A stretch of DNA of 6,732 nt from Thermoleophilia bacterium (GTDB lineage: Bacteria; Actinomycetota; Thermoleophilia; Gaiellales; Gaiellaceae). The translations under genes and the position numbers were made by a program. The notes beneath the pieces are model-generated. The model was not told the DNA's origin. It was given only the letters and a program-made list of their open reading frames with translations, and did not search any database. The stretch's first letter is position 1. Each line of letters opens with the position of its first letter. The stretch is taken from NCBI GenBank assembly GCA_014534415.1, contig JACVRM010000118.1:1-6732 (forward strand), given 5' to 3'. Shown here piece by piece: positions 1-5,583 of the stretch.

Positions 1-412
1 GGTGTCGCTCCTGCTGCCGCTCGACGTCGTCGCGGCGAGCTCATTCGAACCCGACGCGGAGGCCCGGATCGTGGACGCCGACGACGTGCCGGACGGTTGG
101 CTGGGACTCGACGTCGGGCCGGAGACGCGATCGGTCTTCGCGGCGCGCATCCGTGAAGCGCGGACGCTCTTCTGGAACGGGCCGATGGGCGTCTTCGAGT
201 GGTCGCGCTTCGCGGAGGGGACGACTTCGGTCGCCCGCGCTGTGGCCGAGTGCGACGGCTTCACGGTCGTCGGTGGCGGCGATTCCGTGCGGGCGGTTCA
301 GGAGGCCGGGCTGGCTGAACGCATCTCCTGGGTCTCGACAGGCGGCGGCGCGTCCCTCGAGCTTCTCGAAGGCAAGGAACTACCAGGAGTGGCGGCGATA
401 CCGGAGGCGTGA
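1..412 (+). CDS. pgk: Phosphoglycerate kinase, C-terminal part (5' end outside window)
   Basis: This is the last 136 or so residues of phosphoglycerate kinase, the cytosolic enzyme that interconverts 1,3-bisphosphoglycerate plus ADP and 3-phosphoglycerate plus ATP. The reading frame is open from base 2 and the true start lies upstream. The visible part belongs to the C-terminal nucleotide-binding domain. Fragment residues 26-40 read DADDVPDGWLGLDVG, the usual stretch before the Mg-ATP loop. WNGPMGVFE is at 58-66, GGGDS at 91-95, and STGGGASLELLEGK at 112-125 near the C-terminus, all classic PGK signatures. The end (LPGVAAIPEA) matches the usual family terminus, so only the 5' side is missing. 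The TGA stop (410-412) shares its A with the tpiA ATG, which implies translational coupling in one operon. Identification is by motif and essentially certain. Confidence 0.97.
   Translation, partial: VSLLLPLDVVAASSFEPDAEARIVDADDVPDGWLGLDVGPETRSVFAARIREARTLFWNGPMGVFEWSRFAEGTTSVARAVAECDGFTVVGGGDSVRAVQEAGLAERISWVSTGGGASLELLEGKELPGVAAIPEA
403..407 (+). promoter_or_regulatory. Shine-Dalgarno sequence of tpiA
   Basis: GGAGG lies inside the last codons of pgk, 4 nt before ATG 412 and only 1 nt before the in-frame GTG at 409. The spacing favours ATG 412 as the tpiA start. It is the only strong, well-spaced Shine-Dalgarno sequence I see before a start codon in the window, and it serves an operon-internal gene. 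Confidence 0.7.
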
Positions 413-1101
413 TGCTCATCGCAGGCAACTGGAAGATGTTCAAGACACGGGCCCAGACGGAGGCGTTCTTCGCCGAGTTCCGCCCGCCGCCTGGAACGCG
501 GGTGGTCGTCTGCCCGCCGTTCACGTCGATCGACGCAGCGGTGGGCAGAGGCGTGCCCGTCTACGCCCAGAACGTGCACTGGGAGCGCGAGGGCGCCTAC
601 ACGGGGGAGGTCGCGGCGGAGATGCTCCTCGAGCTGGGTGTCGAGGGCTCGCTCGTCGGACATTCGGAGCGCCGCCAGCACTTCGGCGAGACCGACCACG
701 CCGTCGCCCTGCGTGCGCAGGCGGCGCTCGATGCCGGGCTGCGCGTCGTCGCCTGCGTGGGCGAGACGGAGGAGGAGCGACAGCGCGGCGATACCGAAGC
801 GGTGCTGCGCGCACAGCTTTCGGTGCTCGACGCGCACAGGAACCTGATCGTTGCGTACGAGCCGGTCTGGGCGATCGGCACCGGGAAGACGGCGACGCCC
901 GAGCTCGCGCAGGAGGCGCACACGTTCGTCAAGAGCCTCATCGACGTCCCGGTGCTCTACGGCGGCTCCGTCAAGCCCGACAACGCCGAGGAGATCCTCC
1001 GCCAGCCGGACGTCGACGGCGCGCTCGTGGGCGGAGCCTCGCTGGAGGTCGGCCCCTTCGCGGCAATCTGCGAGGCGGCCGCGCGCGTCGCCAAGCTGTG
1101 A
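412..1101 (+). CDS. tpiA: Triosephosphate isomerase
   Basis: Cytosolic enzyme that interconverts dihydroxyacetone phosphate and glyceraldehyde 3-phosphate. From ATG 412 the protein is 229 residues; an in-frame GTG at 409 would add one residue but sits too close to the GGAGG. The N-terminus gives the first strand with Asn6 and Lys8 (GNWKMF). The electrophile His84 lies in VGHSERR, the catalytic base Glu150 in AYEPVW, and the flexible phosphate-gripping loop 6 (AIGTGKTA) at 154-161. The phosphate-binding strands YGGSVKPDN (183-191) and GALVGGASL (203-211) follow. All catalytic residues are present. The protein is shorter than the usual 250 or so residues: there is a shortening before AYEPVW and another of about 9 residues between loop 6 and YGGS compared with the E. 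coli enzyme. It overlaps pgk by one base and precedes gpmI by 94 nt on the same strand. Confidence 0.97.
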   Translation: MLIAGNWKMFKTRAQTEAFFAEFRPPPGTRVVVCPPFTSIDAAVGRGVPVYAQNVHWEREGAYTGEVAAEMLLELGVEGSLVGHSERRQHFGETDHAVALRAQAALDAGLRVVACVGETEEERQRGDTEAVLRAQLSVLDAHRNLIVAYEPVWAIGTGKTATPELAQEAHTFVKSLIDVPVLYGGSVKPDNAEEILRQPDVDGALVGGASLEVGPFAAICEAAARVAKL

Positions 1102-1115
1102 CCGGAAGTGGTCAC
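1098..1115 (+). other. Small hairpin across the tpiA stop codon
   Basis: GTGACC (1098-1103) and GGTCAC (1110-1115) are perfect reverse complements separated by a 6-nt loop, with a possible extra U-G pair outside. The left arm contains the tpiA TGA stop. There is no T-run after it, so it is not a canonical intrinsic terminator. At most it could be a modest processing or attenuation structure between tpiA and gpmI. A 6-bp stem can arise by chance in DNA of this composition. Confidence 0.3.
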
Positions 1116-1195
1116 GCAGCGGCCCGTCCCGTTGGCCTGCGCGTAGGCGCGCGCCGTGACCGACCCGTACCGGACCGGGGAGCGTCTGTGCGGCA

Positions 1196-2677
1196 ATGAG
1201 GACGTATCCACTCGTCGCGCTCGTCGTCCTCGACGGGTGGGGCTGCGCACCGCCCGGCCCGGGCAACGCCGTCGAGCTCGCCGAGACACCGGTCTTCGAC
1301 CGGCTCTGGCGTGAGTACCCGCACACGACGCTTGCAGCGTCCGGTGAGGCGGTGGGCCTCCCGCCCGGCCAGATGGGTAACTCGGAGGTCGGCCACCTCA
1401 CGATCGGCTCGGGTCGCGTGCTCTTCCAGGATCTGCAACGCGTCAACCGCGCGATCGCCGACGGCTCGTTCTACGGGAATCCCGCGCTGGTCGAGGCTTT
1501 CGAGCGAGCCGGCGGGCGCGGCGCGAACGTGCACCTGCTCGGACTCGTCTCGTACGGCGGCGTCCACTCGCACATCGACCATCTTCGCGCGCTGCTCGAG
1601 CTTGCGCGGCGGCGCGGCATGGCCGAGCGCACCTGGGTTCACGCTTTCACGGATGGGCGCGACGTCTCGCCGCACGCCGGCGTGAACGACCTGGCCGAGC
1701 TCCCGGCCGACCGGATCGCCACCGTCTGCGGCCGCTACTACGCAATGGACCGCGACCGGCGCTGGGACCGCACGGAGCGAGCGCTGCGGGCCGTCGTGGC
1801 GGGCGAGGGCGCGCAGGGGTCGGACCCCGTCGCCGAGATCCAGGCGAGCTACGCGCGCGGCGTGACGGACGAGTTCGTCACGCCCGTCGTCATGACGGGC
1901 CGCCCGCGCCTCACACCCGCCGATGAAGCGATCTTCTTCAACTTCCGCCCCGACCGCGGCCGGCAGCTCACGGAGAAGCTGCTCGAAGGCGGCCACTCGC
2001 TGACCACCATGACGCGCTACCGGAACGACTTCGCGTGCGCCGTCGCCTTCGCCGAGCAAGAGGTCGACGAGGCCCTCGCCGAAGTGCTCGCCGAGCACGG
2101 CCTCCGCCAGCTGCACGTCGCCGAGACCGAGAAGTACGCGCACGTGACGTACTTCTTCAACGGCGGGCGTGAGGAAGAGTGGGACGGCGAGCACCGCATC
2201 CTCGTCCCGTCGCCGCGCGACGTCCCGAGCTACGACCACCGGCCCGAGATGTCGGCGGAGCAGGTCACGCGCGAGCTCGTCCGGGCGCTGGAGGACGACG
2301 ACTACGGGTTCGTCATCGTCAACTTCGCGAACCCGGACATGGTCGGCCACACGGGCGTGATATCTGCGGCCGTCCGGGCAGTCGAGACGGTCGACGCCTG
2401 CCTCGGCGAGGTCGTGGCGTGCGTCAGGCGGGCGGGCGGAGTCGCGCTGGTCACTGCCGACCACGGCAACGCGGAGCAGATGCTCGAAGCCGACGGCACA
2501 AGCCCCCATACCGCACATACGACGAACGCGGTGCCGCTGATCGTCACGCAGACGGGCGTTCGTCTCCAGCTGCGTGACGGCGGCGAGCTGGCCGATCTCG
2601 TGCCGACCGTACTCGCCCTCCTCGGCCTTCCAAAACCCTTACAGATGACGGGCGAAAATCTCGTTCGTCAGTGGTGA
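1196..2677 (+). CDS. gpmI: 2,3-bisphosphoglycerate-independent phosphoglycerate mutase
   Basis: Metal-dependent (Mn-type) mutase of the alkaline phosphatase superfamily that interconverts 3- and 2-phosphoglycerate in the cytosol. The product is 493 residues against about 510 for the family; the loop after GRD (156-175) is short. Phosphatase-domain residues visible are Asp13 in VVLDGWG, the phosphoserine nucleophile Ser63 in GQMGNSEVGH, Asp381 and His385 in NPDMVGHTG, Asp422 and His423 in TADHGNAEQM, and the His residues of PHTAHTTN (437-444). The inserted mutase domain carries GGVHSHIDH (121-129), TDGRD (152-156), GRYYAMDRD (179-187), FRPDRGRQL (250-258) and Lys313 in ETEKYAH. ATG 1196 is the first possible start after an in-frame TGA at 1157. 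GGGGAG (1177-1182) is upstream, but 13 nt away is far for a Shine-Dalgarno. Position after pgk and tpiA fits a glycolytic operon. No key residue is missing. Confidence 0.96.
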   Translation: MRTYPLVALVVLDGWGCAPPGPGNAVELAETPVFDRLWREYPHTTLAASGEAVGLPPGQMGNSEVGHLTIGSGRVLFQDLQRVNRAIADGSFYGNPALVEAFERAGGRGANVHLLGLVSYGGVHSHIDHLRALLELARRRGMAERTWVHAFTDGRDVSPHAGVNDLAELPADRIATVCGRYYAMDRDRRWDRTERALRAVVAGEGAQGSDPVAEIQASYARGVTDEFVTPVVMTGRPRLTPADEAIFFNFRPDRGRQLTEKLLEGGHSLTTMTRYRNDFACAVAFAEQEVDEALAEVLAEHGLRQLHVAETEKYAHVTYFFNGGREEEWDGEHRILVPSPRDVPSYDHRPEMSAEQVTRELVRALEDDDYGFVIVNFANPDMVGHTGVISAAVRAVETVDACLGEVVACVRRAGGVALVTADHGNAEQMLEADGTSPHTAHTTNAVPLIVTQTGVRLQLRDGGELADLVPTVLALLGLPKPLQMTGENLVRQW

Positions 2678-2684
2678 ACCCGGC

Positions 2685-2690
2685 TATACT
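2685..2690 (+). promoter_or_regulatory. Candidate -10 element of a leaderless promoter for the sigma factor gene
   Basis: TATACT matches the TAnnnT -10 consensus closely and is an AT-rich island in very GC-rich DNA. It begins 8 nt after the gpmI stop and ends 8 nt before TTG 2699. A transcript starting 7-9 nt downstream would begin at or within 2 nt of that codon, so it would be leaderless. I see no good -35 hexamer at 16-18 bp spacing. The function is inferred from sequence and spacing. Confidence 0.55.
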
Positions 2691-2698
2691 CGCGCAGC

Positions 2699-3283
2699 TT
2701 GTCGCTCGCACAGCCTGATCTGGCGGTTCTCCGGAAGGCGCAGCGGGGTGACGAACGCGCTTTCTCGATCATCGTGCGTTCGTACGAGACCCCGGTCTTC
2801 AACTATGTCCTGCGCCTCGTCAGCGACCGCGCGCTTGCCGAGGACCTCACCCAGGAGGTCTTCCTGCGCGTCTACCAGGGGCTGCCGAACTTCTCCCTGC
2901 GCTCGCGCTTCACCACGTGGATGTTCCAGGTGACGAAGAACCGCGTGCTGGACGAGCTGCGTGCGAGCGAGCGGCGGCCGCGCGCCGTCGTGGCGATCGA
3001 AGACGCGCCGTCGCTCGAGGTGCTGGACACGCCGCTCGAGAGCATGGAGGAGATGGATGCCGTGTGGTGTGCGATCACCGACATGCCGGTCGAGCTGCGC
3101 ATGGCGCTCCTGCTGCGCGACGTGGTCGGCCTCTCGTACACGGAGATCGCGGATGCGCTCGAGATCACGCTCGCCACGGTCAAGTGGCGGATCTACAAGG
3201 CGCGCGAAGAGGTGCAGGCCGGGCTCGCCCGCGAGGGCATCACGATCGACAGCGTGCGCCAGACCAGAGTCGAGCGCAGCTAG
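2699..3283 (+). CDS. ECF-family RNA polymerase sigma factor (sigma-70 family)
   Basis: A 194-residue sigma-70 family protein with ECF architecture, expected to direct RNA polymerase to a specific promoter set. Region 2 spans about residues 18-88, with the core-binding and -10-recognition stretch EDLTQEVFLRVYQ (48-60) and the later FTTWMFQVTKNRVLDELR (71-88). A variable acidic linker (100-122) leads to region 4, whose helix-turn-helix is LSYTEIADALEITLATVKWR (145-164) followed by the basic IYKAREEV. There is no region 1.1 or 3 and no long C-terminal extension. The start must be TTG 2699 or later: the gpmI TGA at 2675-2677 is in the same frame, no ATG or GTG lies between, and TTG gives a full-length region 2. 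No Shine-Dalgarno sequence is seen. No anti-sigma gene follows, because the next gene is convergent; control may be transcriptional or by a distant partner. The regulon and ECF subgroup are not identifiable here. Confidence 0.92.
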   Translation: MSLAQPDLAVLRKAQRGDERAFSIIVRSYETPVFNYVLRLVSDRALAEDLTQEVFLRVYQGLPNFSLRSRFTTWMFQVTKNRVLDELRASERRPRAVVAIEDAPSLEVLDTPLESMEEMDAVWCAITDMPVELRMALLLRDVVGLSYTEIADALEITLATVKWRIYKAREEVQAGLAREGITIDSVRQTRVERS

Positions 3284-3332
3284 TCCGGCCCAATACTGCG
3301 TCACGGCCAGAGGCGGATCCGGCGACGCGAGA

Positions 3333-4067
3333 TCACACGCCGTGGGCGAGGCGGTCGGCGAGCGGCGCCGGAAGGCCCCGCTCGCGGATCTCGGTTTGCG
3401 TCCGCTCGACCGGGTACTCGACACGCCGAAAGTCCGCACGGCCCGCGTCCAGATCGAGTAGCAGGTACGCGGCGCGTGGGTCGGCGTCGCGCGGCTGGCC
3501 GACCGAGCCCGGGTTGAGCAGCCAGCGGCCGTCGTCGAGGTCGACCTGCGTGCCGTCAGGAGCGAGCTCGAGTACGACGCCTTCGTCGGTGCGCTGCGCC
3601 CGCAACGCCACGTGCGTGTGTCCGACCAGCACGAGAGGCGCCTGCGTGAGCTCCAGCGAGAGGTACGCCGCCTCGTCGGTCAGCACGTAACCCCAGACGG
3701 GGTCGAACGGGCTTGCGTGGTAGAGCTCGGCGCCGGCCGCCTCTCCCTCCGGCCGCAGCCGCCCCAGGAACTCGGTCGTGGCCGCGTCGAGGGCGTCCTG
3801 CGTCCACCGTGCGGCCGCGGCGGCGTCAGGGTTGAACTCCTCGATGCGCACATCGCTCGTGCCGAGCGCGACCAGGTCGTGGTTGCCGACGAGCGAGAGC
3901 GAGGCGCGCTCGCGGACGACCGCCGCCGCCTCGTTCGGGCACGGCCCGTAGCCGACGGTATCGCCGAGGTTCCAGATGGCGTCGACGGCGTCCCCCTCGA
4001 TCGCGGCCAGCACGGCATCGAGCGCATGGGCGTTAGCGTGAACGTCCGAGATGACCGCGACTCGCAT
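3333..4067 (-). CDS. Metallophosphoesterase (calcineurin-like, YfcE/Metallophos_2 type)
   Basis: A 244-residue soluble phosphoesterase with a dinuclear metal site of the calcineurin-like superfamily. The ligand motifs appear in order: SDVH with Asp8 and His10 at the N-terminus, GDTVGYGPCPNE (Asp36, 35-46), GNHD (Asn62 and His63), a single His117 in YHASPFDP, and GHTH (His150 and His152). A typical LLNPGSVGQPRD segment follows (183-194). The natural substrate cannot be read from sequence; relatives hydrolyse phosphodiesters or nucleotide phosphates. ATG 4067 places the first strand right at the N-terminus, so the start is well supported. There is no signal peptide or Shine-Dalgarno sequence. 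The gene is convergent with the sigma factor gene (49 nt apart) and divergent from the protease gene, with which it overlaps by 4 or 17 nt. No terminator is visible in 3284-3332. Confidence 0.92.
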   Translation of the reverse strand: MRVAVISDVHANAHALDAVLAAIEGDAVDAIWNLGDTVGYGPCPNEAAAVVRERASLSLVGNHDLVALGTSDVRIEEFNPDAAAAARWTQDALDAATTEFLGRLRPEGEAAGAELYHASPFDPVWGYVLTDEAAYLSLELTQAPLVLVGHTHVALRAQRTDEGVVLELAPDGTQVDLDDGRWLLNPGSVGQPRDADPRAAYLLLDLDAGRADFRRVEYPVERTQTEIRERGLPAPLADRLAHGV

Positions 4068-5262
4068 GGCGGGAAAGGCGGCAACGATAGCCGCGTTCGC
4101 CGCCGTTTGGCTAGCCGCGGCGGCGCTCCTCTGGCGGACCGACGTGCCGGCCGACCTCGATCTGCCGGAGCTGGACCCGCGTGACTACTTCGCCACCGAG
4201 CACCTGAGGCGGAGCGGGCGCTACGAGCGGTTCCTGCGCGCCGATCTGATCCTCGCGTCGTTCGTGCAGATCGCGGTTGCGGTCGCGATCGCCTGGCGGG
4301 CACCCGGCCTCGCGACCCGGCTACGCGGCGGACCGCTGCTGCGAGCCGTCCAGCTGGCGCTGCTCACGCTCGTCGTTCTGTGGCTCGCTCGACTGCCGTT
4401 CGGATTCGCGGGTTTGTGGTGGCGCCGGCGGTACGACGTCGCACGCGAGGGCTACGTCGATTACCTCGTCCGCCCGTGGTCGACGCTGCTCGCCGAGACG
4501 GCGCTCGTCTGCCTCGCCGTCGTCGGTCTGCTGCTGCTCGCCAGACGGCTGGGGCAGCGCTGGTGGATCGCCGGGGCCGTGCTGCTCGGCGCGCTCGGCA
4601 CGGCCTACGTGGTCGTCCAGCCGCTCGTGCTCACGCCGCGCTTCGCGCCGCTCGAGAACCGCGCGCTCGCGGCGGACGTCCAGGCGCTCGGCGAGCGGAT
4701 GGGCGTCGACGGCGTCGACGTGCGGCTACGCAAGGCACGCGAGCGCACCCGCGCCGCGAACGCGGAGGTCGTCGGGCTGGGCCCGACGAGGCGCATCGTG
4801 CTCTGGGACACGCTCGTCGACGGATTCCGGCGCGACGAGATCCGCGCCATCGCCGCGCACGAGCTCGGCCACGTCACGAGCCGCCACGTCTGGAAAGGTC
4901 TCGGCTGGCTGCTGCTCGCGGTCGTGCCCCTCGTCGTCGTGCTCGACTGGGCGGCACGCCGGCGCGGCGGTGCCGCCCGGCCGGAAGCGGTCCCGGCGGT
5001 TCTGGCCGCGGCCGTCGTCCTTCAGTTCGTCGCCACGCCGGCGGTCGGCGCCATTACCCGTCGCTACGAGGCCGAAGCCGACTGGGCGGCGCTCGAGGCG
5101 ACTCGTGATCCGCAGGCGATGCAGGCGCTCCTCAGTCGCCTCGCCGTCACCAACCTCGCCGACCCTGACCCGCCCGGCTGGTGGCAGACGATCTACCGGA
5201 CGCACCCGCCGCTGGTCGACCGGATCGCGATGGCGCAGGCGTGGGAGGCGCGTCGGCGGTAG
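4051..5262 (+). CDS. M48-family (Ste24-like) integral membrane zinc metalloprotease
   Basis: A 403-residue membrane protease resembling Ste24/CAAX prenyl endopeptidases. Hydrophobic segments lie near residues 11-28, 65-82, 98-121, 145-164, 171-192, 284-299 and 314-336; seven is the number known for Ste24. The zinc motif HELGH is at 270-274 (His270, Glu271, His274). The third ligand is probably Glu340 in RRYEAEADWAA, with Asp344 four residues on as in the family. The C-terminal THPPLVDRIAMA (384-395) is a typical M48 signature. The active site would face the cytoplasmic side or the membrane interior. Bacterial substrates are generally unknown; turnover of membrane proteins is a fair guess. Two starts are possible, ATG 4051 and ATG 4066, five codons later, and neither has a Shine-Dalgarno sequence. 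The later one overlaps the start codon of the opposite gene within CATG. The stop codon directly abuts that of the DUF3467 gene. Confidence 0.9.
   Translation: MTATRMAGKAATIAAFAAVWLAAAALLWRTDVPADLDLPELDPRDYFATEHLRRSGRYERFLRADLILASFVQIAVAVAIAWRAPGLATRLRGGPLLRAVQLALLTLVVLWLARLPFGFAGLWWRRRYDVAREGYVDYLVRPWSTLLAETALVCLAVVGLLLLARRLGQRWWIAGAVLLGALGTAYVVVQPLVLTPRFAPLENRALAADVQALGERMGVDGVDVRLRKARERTRAANAEVVGLGPTRRIVLWDTLVDGFRRDEIRAIAAHELGHVTSRHVWKGLGWLLLAVVPLVVVLDWAARRRGGAARPEAVPAVLAAAVVLQFVATPAVGAITRRYEAEADWAALEATRDPQAMQALLSRLAVTNLADPDPPGWWQTIYRTHPPLVDRIAMAQAWEARRR
4084..4089 (-). promoter_or_regulatory. Possible -10 element for the metallophosphoesterase gene
   Basis: Read on the - strand, 4089 to 4084 is TATCGT, a TAnnnT match ending 16 nt before ATG 4067, which would give a leader of about 10 nt. 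The same hexamer precedes the DUF3467 gene. It lies inside the protease coding sequence, and no convincing -35 is seen, so this is a weak call. Confidence 0.3.
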
Positions 5263-5265
5263 CTA
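5260..5265. other. Abutting convergent stop codons (TAGCTA)
   Basis: TAG at 5260-5262 ends the protease gene on the + strand. CTA at 5263-5265 is TAG on the - strand and ends the DUF3467 gene. Together they form a 6-bp palindrome with no untranslated base between the two reading frames. There is no room for a dedicated intrinsic terminator, so the two transcripts probably overlap at their 3' ends. Confidence 0.75.
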
Positions 5266-5583
5266 TTCGCCGTCGCGCGGGGGCGTCTCGGGGAGATTGC
5301 GGATCCCCTCGCTCGTGGACCACTTCGACCATGAGTCCTCCATCGCCGAAAGCAGCTCTCGCATGAAACGCGGCGACATGTTCACGCGCGAGACGACGAC
5401 GCCCGGAATCTCGCCGTCTGACACGTCGTGGTCGATCCGAGCGAACGTGATCGTGAACTCGTAGTCCGAGAACGTGATGTTCGCGAAGTTCGCATAGACG
5501 CCCGCGAGGTGGTCGGGATCCAGGTGGATATTGAGCTGGCGCTCCTGGCCGGGATCGTCCACGAGCCTACGATACCCGCGCAT
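5263..5583 (-). CDS. DUF3467 domain protein of unknown function
   Basis: A small soluble protein, 106 residues from ATG 5583 or 99 from GTG 5562. The core from residue 15 (ERQLNIHLDPDHLAGVYANF) through NITFSDYEFTITFARID to SRVNMSPRFMRELLSAMEDS (65-84) has the layout of DUF3467: a beta strand, the Y-A-N-F helix, the phenylalanine-rich strand pair, a strand ending in a Ser-Arg pair, and an amphipathic helix. The assignment rests on remembered family pattern, and the family has no established function that I know of. There is no membrane segment or signal peptide. The C-terminus is charged and proline-containing, probably flexible. GTG 5562 (codon 8) sits 6 nt after a TATCGT box and may be the real start of a leaderless transcript, which would also remove the overlap with argS. 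The gene is divergent from argS and convergent with the protease gene. Confidence 0.8.
   Translation of the reverse strand: MRGYRRLVDDPGQERQLNIHLDPDHLAGVYANFANITFSDYEFTITFARIDHDVSDGEIPGVVVSRVNMSPRFMRELLSAMEDSWSKWSTSEGIRNLPETPPRDGE
5568..5574. promoter_or_regulatory. Overlapping divergent -10 elements (symmetric TAnnnTA) between argS and the DUF3467 gene
   Basis: The 7-mer TACGATA reads TACGAT on the + strand (5568-5573) and TATCGT on the - strand (5574-5569), so both strands carry a TAnnnT box. On the + strand it ends 8 nt before the argS ATG 5582, the same spacing as TATACT before the sigma factor gene. On the - strand it ends 6 nt before GTG 5562. Both spacings fit leaderless transcription. 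Neither direction shows a clear -35 hexamer. Function is inferred from sequence only. Confidence 0.5.

Noticed and set aside
1141..1170. GGCGCGCGCC palindrome in the tpiA-gpmI spacer as an operator
   Set aside because: Alternating GC words are expected in this composition, and there is no second copy or promoter-like context.
153..1199. A 348-codon + strand frame overlapping pgk and tpiA
   Set aside because: It is out of frame with two confidently identified enzymes, extremely Arg-rich and without domain features.
298..1446. A 382-codon open frame on the - strand across pgk, tpiA and the start of gpmI
   Set aside because: It crosses three real genes on the other strand, has no known motif and is Arg/Ala-rich, so it is a composition shadow.
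1112..2518. A 468-codon open frame on the - strand, antisense to gpmI
   Set aside because: Its product has no recognisable domain and is rich in Arg, Ala, Asp and Val. Long antisense frames are expected opposite a GC-rich gene with strong third-position bias, and gpmI on the + strand has every catalytic motif.
3284..3332. Possible terminator between the convergent sigma factor and phosphoesterase genes
   Set aside because: Only short GGCC and CGGATCCG self-complementary words are present, with no stable stem and no T-run on either strand.
4277..5464. A 395-codon + strand frame overlapping the protease gene
   Set aside because: It is a Ser/Arg-rich shadow in an alternative frame; the protease frame has HELGH, membrane segments and the M48 C-terminal motif.
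5437..5479. Direct repeat CCGAG(CG)AACGTGAT in the DUF3467 gene
   Set aside because: Two copies only, inside coding sequence for similar beta-strand residues (ITFSD and ITFAR); this is more likely protein pattern than a binding site.
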